This document shows, piece after piece, positions 56,833-64,000 of a DNA stretch of 64,000 nucleotides (position 1 is the stretch's first letter; each line of letters begins with the position of its first letter). The stretch is from Trochalopteron elliotii. Its lineage: Eukaryota > Chordata > Aves > Passeriformes > Leiothrichidae. The stretch covers positions 2,289,816 through 2,353,815 of the forward strand of contig JANPWX010000480.1 of assembly GCA_024734555.1 (NCBI GenBank). The letters are read 5' to 3'. Made by a program: the position numbers and the translations under genes. The notes beneath the pieces are model-generated. The model did not search any database. It was not told the origin of the DNA and was given only the letters and a program-made list of their open reading frames with translations.

Positions 56833-59800
56833 CTGTGGGGAGACACAAATGTGAGCAGTCAGAGCTGCTCCATCACCCAGCTGGCCCTCTCCTGCTGCAG
56901 GGCTGATGCTGAGACTCAGGGCCAGGAGTGTGTGCACCAAGTTCTAAACTGGAGGGTGAGAGCTGTGCTCCTCAGGATGTTGTTGCTGTCAGCACAACCA
57001 ACAATGCCTGGAGAGCACAGAGGGGAAGCAGGACCCATCTGTCCTAACAGGCTCATGGGGAGCCCAGCAGGAATGGAGATCTCCAAAAGCTACCTGTGTG
57101 TGAGGTACAATCTGCAGGATGTGCAATTTTCATGGGAAAGACCTTCAAACAACCAAGGAAGAGGTCCTAGTGTAACCATGTACCCACCCATGGCTGGACT
57201 TGCTGTTTCACCCCCTGGTAAAGGCACTGTGCCATCAAACTCTGGCTTACTGTGGCCTTGGAGCTATTTATCTGTTCCAGCATCATCACTCTGCTGTCCA
57301 CACTAACTGCAGTGCAGCCCATGAGGACACATACCCAAAGCAGGGACAGTTCATGCCCACATGTGCTGACAACAGTGATTCATTTCTCACTCTAAATACA
57401 GTCCTGCTGTGTGGCTGCTTTCATCTGTACCTTCTCCTCTTGCTTTCTTTTCTAGTATCTTTGCCTGGAGGACTGTAACTTAACCTCTGCCATCCAGGCA
57501 AGGCTTGGAGAGCGTGTTACTGATGAATTATTAGTGTCAACAACCCCTCTCCTTGGCAGTGTCACTAGGTCAGCATGTACTGATGTAAACTGTGTGCTGA
57601 AAAACCAAAATCCCCTTGTCCAGAGATGTGTGTTGTGAAATACCCATTTATTAAAAGAAAGCTGTGATGGCAGCTGATAAAAACCCTGCTCTGATGAGAT
57701 GTAACAGCAGGAGGTAGGTTTTTCAAAGAGTTTCTCTCTTATAATTCTCCATTACTACAGGAAGCTTCCTACCAGAGCTCCGCTGGATGAAAAGCTGTGT
57801 TTGAAAAACTGGGTATTTCTTCTGAACACTGTGTGATAACAGAGTTTGTTGATAAATATGGCCTTAAGCAGGTGCAGAGTCAGCCTGGAAAGGCTGAGCA
57901 CCTGGCTGTGTGGAGATACAACAGGAATGGAGGATATGCAAAGGCTTGATCAGCCAGATAAGCCCCATTTCTGTCGCCCTGATCTTTTTCAGCCTTCTGA
58001 TGTTTGCATTCCTGTAGCGGAGTTTCTCATAGATTTCATGTAAACAAAGTGATGTTATTGAAACTGTCCTTCGTGTTTATCATTCCTCTCTCGAGGAGGG
58101 ACAATTGATAAACTTCTAGTTTGACCAGTGTGGTAGGAGAGGTGGGAACCTCATCCTCCAATCCACGCTCATCATCCAAAATCTATATAAACCCAAGTAA
58201 GAAAACAAACCTCCCTCTTTTTGCCCTGACAACCTGACTTGCATGCGTGTTGTTGTTTTCGTGTCCTACAGCGACACATCTCTTCAAAAAAACCCCACCC
58301 ATCCCTGTGCCTGCTCAGAAACCTGCTCCTGGCTGCAGTACCTGAAGGTAGAGGCGGTGCTGCTGGACCTGCTGCTGTGGCCACTGGTGCAGGTGGACGG
58401 GGGTGTTGGCCTGGTGGGGAGTGAAGGTGGGGTGTGGGATCAGGATGGGCGGCGGGGCCGGCGGCCGCGCGGCGCTGCAGGCGACAGGCTGGACCTGTGC
58501 TGGGGGAGGCAGGCTCTGCTGCTCTGCAACAAACCTGCCACAGGGGGGGAAAGCCAGGGGTGAGAACACACACCCAGACCCACCCTCAGAATGGGTATTG
58601 GGAGCCCAGCTGCTGCAGGAACCAGCCTGGAGCAAACTGGGCTCAGGCTGCTCAGACTTTGCTGACGGGAGGCCCCTGATTCCCCTCTGCCCACAAAGCA
58701 CTGACTGGAACTGCTGAAAATGAAGGTTTTTTAAGGCTGTACATTTTCTCTGTGTCTTTGTCAAGCATTTTGTGCTTTGTAACAGCTAGAAAATGGTTAA
58801 TTTTTTTTCAACACACTTTATTTATCATAAAGTTCTTCATAATTAAAAAATATTCTCATTTTCCTCCTAACTGGCTGAACATTTGTTTCATTTCAGACTG
58901 AGACTGCCTGTGTTTGCATGACCAGGTACAAGTTTTGCCATGTCTTTTTCAGTGCCATAAAGTGTCCTGCTAAGACACTGCAGGGAACTAAGGGCAAGCA
59001 GAAAATAAGGGCAAGCAGAGACTCACTTTCCTTGCTGCCTGCTGGCACTGCTCTGCACGGGCTGGCAACTGCTGTTGGCTGTGGGCATCATGGCCTGGAT
59101 GGATTGATCCAACAGCATCCTGTGGTGGAAGGAAAACAGAGGATGGTCAGGGAAGGGAGAGGTCTGAGCTCCAAGGTCCTGTCAGTCTGTAGAAACAACT
59201 TGAAAATCCTCCATGAGAGCAGGTAAACCACTACCTTGAAAACAAGCTAACGAAATAGGATGCTTCTTATCACCTCACATCTCTCCTGTGAATACATGCT
59301 GAGAAGATTGGGATTGTTGAGACTGGAGAAGGCTCCAGGGACATCTTATAGCCCCTTCCAGGACCTAAAAAGGCTAAAAGGGAGCAGGAGAGGGACTTTT
59401 GACAAGGGCACGGAACGACAGGATGAGGGGGAATGACAGAGGGCAGGGTTTAGATTAATTCAGGGGAAATTTAAACTGACAGAGGGCAAGGTTACATTAA
59501 TTTATGGGAAATTTAAATGGACAGAGGGCAGGGATAGATTAATTTATGGAAATATGGAGAGAAGGGGATTTAAGGCCCCTGATGATACAGCATGATGTGC
59601 ACAGCACACTGGGCTCACCCCTGCAGAGGGAACATCCTTACACTGCCTGTGGCATCCCAAGCCCATCACCCAGCCATTCCTGCCCTCCCTGCTGCCCAAG
59701 TACTGCTGTTTTCTGTCCCTGTCCCCAGGATGGTGCCAGCAGGGCTGTGGGTACCTGAGGCTCCTGTCCTGGCTGTAGTCAGCTGCTGGCTGCCTCTCAC

Positions 59801-62800
59801 TGCTGTCCGTGGGCACCTGTGCAGCCACAGCAATGGGGTGTGCTTGGGAGAACACCATGGGGTTGCTGTAGAAGGGCACTGAAATGCTTGTCTGCCCTGG
59901 CACACACGTCTGCTGGCCTTGGCTTCCTCTCACTGGGTGCTGCTGCTTCTGCTGCTGTGCCTGGAAAGGAGACATGGGTACCCATGTAAGTTTTAAAGCT
60001 CCCTGATGGAAGGAGAAAATAACCACTTGCAGTGGGCAGATGGGAAAAGGAGAAGGAACAATAGGATATTGTCCCTGAACACAGCAGTAGGAACAGTACA
60101 TCTATTCAAGACCACCAACCCATTAGCATTTATTGTCCCTGCAGGACAGTCTTTTGAAAGATTACAGTACAAGGGTAAGGGCACAAAAGGCTTGAGGTGG
60201 AAGAGAACAGCTTAAGAGGGGAAGTGCAAATCTGAAGTCTCCAAGGAAAGCATCTCATCTGTCCTTTAAGGTACAGCTTTGGCCTTTTTTGTTTTTGAAC
60301 AGCTCAAGTCTTTCCCATCTTGATAGTGGGGATTTAGGTCTAGTGATGACAAAATGTTTTTTCCAAGACTCCTCAGGTAGAGCAAAATCAATCTTTCCAA
60401 ATGATATCTACTCCCATTATACAAAACCACAACTCTCACTGGCTGTGAATGAGCACTGTGCTGATGAGAGCCCAGACCTCCCATTCCCTTCCTCCCCAGC
60501 CACCAGCAGGGCAGCAGTCTCTGGGGTTTAAATACTTTTTGGCTACCTGGTTTATAATTTTTAATAATGATAATGACATTGCTGAGTGACATTGCTCACA
60601 ACTGACTCCTGACACAAATCCCTCAATGCCAGCCATGCAGTGAGACCAGCACAGAGGGGATGCACAGCACCATGGGGAGGAGTGACAGGGAGCATTTAGA
60701 AGCTGGGAAAGGGAATGATGACAATGCCAGCAACCTGGGGGACTGTGCCACAGGGGTCCCTGAGGAATGGGTGTGGTGACAGCAGGTGGGTGCTGCAGTA
60801 GTGCTTTGTCCCCACGGGGGCTGGCTGCTGTGACTTCTTGGCTGTGCTCTGCCTGGGTGTCCCCTGCAGCCTCCGGGGGCTCGGCTGCTGCACCGTGTTA
60901 AACACCACGGGGATGGGCTGCTGCATCAGCATCTGTGGGGAAAACAGACACAGGAGATGGTGGTTGTACTGCCTGGCAGGAATAACACTGCAGCAGCAGC
61001 ACTGTCCCTAAATCCAGGGGGGAAAATGGACCATGAGTAACAGAAAATCAAACCTTAGCTTGTGTCAAATATTTATTCAGAGCCAGGACTGTTCCAGCTC
61101 TTTTGTGCCTGCTGTGCTGTGCAGGAGTGGCACAGCACTAACCAGACATGGAACCACCACGCTTTTTGTGCATGGGAGACTTTGGATTAATTTGGGATTG
61201 CTTTTTTCTAAATCACAGAAATCACTGATTCAGTACTCAGCCAGATATTGACCTCACTCATCTCTTGGGAAACACCACTCCCCACACCTGAAACCAAGTC
61301 ACCAATTTGTCAAGGATGCTTTTGCCACGGACAATTTTGTTACTGCTCCGTGTGCTCAGAGGAAAAGCAAATGGCTGGTGAGTTTGGGAGCACCAGGTAC
61401 CTGCAGGTTGGAGTCCTGCACGAGTTGCAGCTGCTCTTTGATGACATGGAGCTCCTCTTGCTGTGTTTTGATGTCAGCTTGCAGGATGCGAGTCCTCTCC
61501 TCCAGCTGCTCCTTCAGCTGGTGCATCATCCCCAGCTGGGTGGGGAAATGGTACACTGGCTGCAGAGAACACAGAAAAAGGACCACAGGGTAGGACCAGT
61601 CCTGCTGCTCACACCCATAGCAATGCTGGATTCAGAGAAATGAACTGCGTTTTGGTTTCTGCCATAAAAAATATGATGCTGACAAAAAAAATGGCAATTG
61701 CATATTTAACCAAAGTGCCACTGTAGCTCCAGAGCAGCAGCACATCTGGCTTACATGCAGTGCCTTCCTCAGGTGTTGGTCTTCATAATTTCTGCACAGA
61801 AATTATGTGTGTCTATACACAGGACTCTCCTGTCCTCCAGGATAACACCCAGCTGGTTTAGGCCCACTTGTGTTTTGTGGCAGACATTGCATCCAAACCC
61901 TTCCACACCTCCTGGCTGGGTTTTTAATTGTGCTGCTAATGATATTTGGCAGATGCCAGGCCCAAGTCAGGCTGCAGTCCCACCTGAGGATCCATCCTTC
62001 ACACCTACACTGGGCATTTTCAATCTCTGTTTTATGGTCTGAACATTTACTGCACTGGCATCAAAGCCCTGGAAGGACAGACCTTGTCATTATGGTTTAT
62101 GACTCACTTTTCTTGGGGTTTTTGTTTTCTTTTCTTTTCCTGGCCTCACTCAAACCTTCCATGACATCCTCTTCCTCTACTAAAACTCTTCAGCAATGTA
62201 TCAGCCTGTAGGCAGCTGCTGGAGATTCAGGGAGAAGCCTTCAGCAGCCCACAATGCTTTTGCCAAGCGCAAACCTCCTATGCTATTTCTTTGGGTGCCC
62301 CACCTGCTCTCTCTGCCCACTGAAATAAGTGGTTGCAGTAAGGTTGTTGCAGATAGATCTCAGCAACAGAAAGGGCACAAAAACCTTTGTTCCCACTTTG
62401 GGATGATCCAGTAAGGACGTGAGGGCAGTGAACCAAAGCCACCTAGGCTGCCCTGCTGACAGGACACACCAGTGCACTGAACAAAAATAAACCACATACC
62501 ATCACAGGGTGCTGGGAGGGCACTGCCAGCTGAGCCACGGGGTGCTGGGAGAGGTGTTCACCAGGGGCTTGAGGAGTGCCTATGGCCTAGAAATGAAAAT
62601 TTTGCCTTACTGTAGGTCCACAGCACCTCTAGTGCAGAGCTGGTGCAGCTCATACCAGGGATGAACAAGTGCAGGGAATTGGGACAACTGAGGATAAGCC
62701 TGAAGGGAGAATTTAGGCTCCTGCATGCCCCTGGTAATTTTGAGTCCTTGGTGTCAGCTCCCATTTTGGAAAAAGGCCATCTCATGTGTACAAACCCCAA

Positions 62801-63135
62801 GAAAAGAGGGTTGGTGGTGGTGTGAAAAGGCATTTTGGCTGGAGGAGCCAACTGAATCCTGAAAGGAGGCAGCAGAGGAGCCCCTGGCATCCCTCCAGTG
62901 GCTCTGCCCTGCCCAGAAAATCCCAGCACACCCAGAGTGTGGCATCCAGCATCTCTGACAGTGAGACCAATGCTCATTTTGCTCATTTCCCAACAGCCTC
63001 AGGAAGGCTCCTGCTCCTCAGCACCACTGACCTGAGAGCTCCCAGGTGCTGCCAGCCTCAGGGCTGCCTTGTCCCCTGGAGCTCCTGGTGGCCGTGTGGG
63101 AGTGCTGGTGTCCGTGCGCCGCACCGAGGACGTGG
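56662..63135 (-). CDS. CLOCK/NPAS2-family bHLH-PAS transcription factor, 3' eight exons; probable third paralogue
   Basis: The C-terminal part of a circadian activator subunit (heterodimerises with BMAL and binds E-boxes in the nucleus). Coding exons from 5' to 3': 63135-63032, 62586-62500, 61559-61401, 60932-60735, 59960-59755, 59119-59027, 58534-58342 and 56832-56662, 1,211 nt, all phases consistent, stop TGA. The bHLH and PAS exons lie right of the window. Features in order: TDTSTPTR (CLOCK-like), coiled-coil exon LEERTRILQADIKTQQEEL with LVQDSNLQ (NPAS2-like) but preceded by the CLOCK-like QLGMMHQLKEQ, a QDRSLR motif, then IQAMMP as in NPAS2, LIPHPTFTPHQ and QQHRLYLQ as in NPAS2, and an end NLPDLPEMQLP that recalls the CLOCK C-terminus. 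No long poly-Q is present. It converges with TBC1D8B. The mixture, plus linkage to TBC1D8B/RNF128 rather than TBC1D8, argues for a separate paralogue; a diverged NPAS2 is the alternative. Confidence 0.85.
58074..58270 (+). mobile_element. Candidate solo LTR
   Basis: It begins TGTTTATCATTCC, has an internal TATA box (ctatataaaccc at about 58183) and ends tcctaca, about 197 bp. The start carries an inverted repeat GTTTATCA/TGATAAAC. No target-site duplication was found, so this is tentative. It lies in the last intron of the CLOCK-family gene. Confidence 0.35.
58342..58534 (-). CDS. CLOCK-family exon, Pro/Gln-rich
   Basis: It encodes FVAEQQSLPPPAQVQPVACS, then PPPILIPHPTFTPHQ and QQQVQQHRLYLQ. 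An alternative acceptor 10 nt downstream would shift the frame and destroy the similarity, so the first acceptor is preferred. Confidence 0.86.
59027..59119 (-). CDS. CLOCK-family exon, IQAMMP motif
   Basis: It encodes MLLDQSIQAMMPTANSSCQP and VQSSASRQQG. The IQAMMP motif parallels IQPMMP of NPAS2 and has no close CLOCK counterpart. Donor gtgagt. Confidence 0.82.
59285..59570 (+). mobile_element. CR1 LINE fragment with internal triplication
   Basis: The tract gagactggagaaggctccag, the stretch agccccttccagg and gagagggacttttgacaagg follow the CR1 3' region. A 43-bp segment starting gacagagggcagg is repeated three times (59434, 59477, 59520). Confidence 0.75.
59755..59960 (-). CDS. CLOCK-family exon, Q-rich with QDR motif
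   Basis: Acceptor tttccag, donor gtaccc. It encodes AQQQKQQHPVRGSQGQQ, then SISVPFYSNPMVFSQ, and ends at YSQDRSLR, matching the LYNTMVISQ...FTQDRQIR segment of CLOCK. Confidence 0.88.
60735..60932 (-). CDS. CLOCK-family exon, transactivation region
   Basis: Sixty-six codons, phase 0. It begins MLMQQPIPVVFNTVQQPS, the counterpart of MFLQQ in CLOCK and NPAS2. The donor is a weak gttgct and is the least certain border of the gene; the frame stays open beyond it. Confidence 0.78.
61401..61559 (-). CDS. CLOCK-family coiled-coil exon (equivalent of CLOCK exon 19)
   Basis: Fifty-three codons, phase 0; acceptor tctgcag, donor gtacct. It encodes PVYHFPTQLGMMHQLKEQ followed by LEERTRILQADIKTQQEEL and HVIKEQLQLVQDSNLQ. 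In mammals this exon binds the repressor CIPC and supports histone acetylation; its heptads are intact here. Confidence 0.95.
62500..62586 (-). CDS. CLOCK-family exon, Pro/Gln linker
   Basis: Twenty-nine codons, phase 0. Acceptor tttctag, donor gtatgt. It encodes AIGTPQAPGEHLSQHPVAQL and AVPSQHPVM. Confidence 0.78.
63032..63135 (-). CDS. CLOCK-family exon (first in window)
   Basis: Acceptor cttgcag, donor gtcagt. It enters with two bases of a split codon and ends in phase 0. It encodes TSSVRRTDTSTPTRPPGAPG and DKAALRLAAPGSSQ, parallel to the DTSTPPR region after the PAS core in CLOCK. Confidence 0.8.
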
Positions 63136-64000
63136 CTGCAAGAGAGACACTCCCTGTCACTGTCACACAGCACACCCTCCCTGCCTGGGGCTGCAACCCT
63201 GGGCACTGGGGATTTCAGGCTTTCTGTGCTGACCCCCAAGAAAACACTGCATTTGACCTGAGGCTGTGGAACAGGCTTTCAAAATTGAGTGACAGCACTG
63301 GGATTGTGCGTGTGGAGTTTGAATAGAAGTGTGTAATATCGCAGAGTGGAAAACTTAAAGAGTTTAAGGGTTTAGAATATAGTAATATATATATATATAA
63401 AGCAAGATGGAGGTTTTAGGGAGGAGGCTAGTCCATCTTTTTCACCTTCTTCTTCTTCTTGGGTCTGTGTGGTATTTTGTAATTGGATAGAAAAGTCCAC
63501 ACCTGGGTACCCTGGCTCAGCCTGAAATCCACACATGCAGATGGGCAGTGACCCAAACAGTGCCAAAGTGGGTCCTCAAACTGCCCCTCCATGGTCCTTC
63601 TGGCTCCCCACCTGACTTGCTGGGTTCCCTCTTGATGCTAGCCCCTGTTCAGCCTGCCCTCAATGGGTGCATCCAGATGAGAGCCCCACTCTCCCCATGG
63701 CAAATATCTCAAGAAAGTTCCCTCAGTTTCCTACCCATGACCCACACAGGGCACTGCAGTCATCTTAGGACACTGATGGGAGCTGGGATGAAGCTGCCAG
63801 CAAGGCAGGCATCCTTCTGTGCTCCTTCTGCAGGGATTTCACATGAGAGACCCCAAAATAAAATTATATTATCCCAACATAAAACTTTTGTCAGTGAGCT
63901 AGCGAGTCACCTCTGGTCCCCAGACCCACAGCAAACAGCCATGACCCTCAGCTGGTGACAAGCCAGGGCAAATCTGCTCTCACACAGGCAGAGAGGGTTA
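63136..64000 (-). other. Intron of the CLOCK-family gene (right edge)
   Basis: No exon with the required phase (ending after one base of a codon) and family similarity was found, so the bHLH/PAS exons lie beyond 64000. Confidence 0.6.
63384..63400. repeat. (TA)n microsatellite
   Basis: Short TA run on the right flank of the window. Confidence 0.85.

Overview
The window looks like an interspersed stretch of a bird chromosome, probably a songbird. The genes have vertebrate exon/intron structure with compact introns. There are CR1 LINE fragments and several GC-rich minisatellites, and no trace of mammalian SINEs. Three protein-coding genes can be read through, all of them spliced, so the long unspliced ORFs in the window are mostly accidental.

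Layout. 1-18.4 kb: the 3' part of RNF128 (GRAIL), a PA-TM-RING E3 ubiquitin ligase on the + strand; six exons are present, and the first exon (signal peptide and most of the PA domain) lies left of the window. 18.4-23.2 kb: intergenic, ending in a GC minisatellite that contains the only N. 23.2-46.9 kb: a complete TBC1D8B on the + strand, 21 coding exons giving a 1,122-residue Rab-GAP-type protein with two GRAM domains, a TBC domain and a degenerate EF-hand; its CpG promoter carries three ZNF143/THAP11-type motifs. 46.9-52.6 kb: gene-free, with a striking CpG-rich, repeat-built block (49.8-51.9 kb) flanked by a direct duplication. 52.6-64 kb: the 3' part of a CLOCK/NPAS2-family bHLH-PAS transcription factor on the - strand, convergent with TBC1D8B; eight exons cover the region after the PAS domains, including the exon-19-type coiled coil, the Q/P-rich transactivation region and the stop codon.

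The gene order RNF128 > TBC1D8B > < CLOCK-like copies, in order and orientation, the human 2q11.2 arrangement RNF149 > TBC1D8 > < NPAS2, but with the Xq22.3-type members of the RING and TBC families. The CLOCK-family protein mixes NPAS2-like and CLOCK-like features. The most interesting reading is therefore a third CLOCK-family paralogue kept next to TBC1D8B in birds and absent from the matching human X block. The second most interesting object is the CpG-rich block with 61-bp and about 215-bp tandem units and perfect palindromes, for which I know no family.

Limits: exon borders were set by eye from splice signals, reading phase and recalled family similarity; no alignment was run. UTR ends are estimates.
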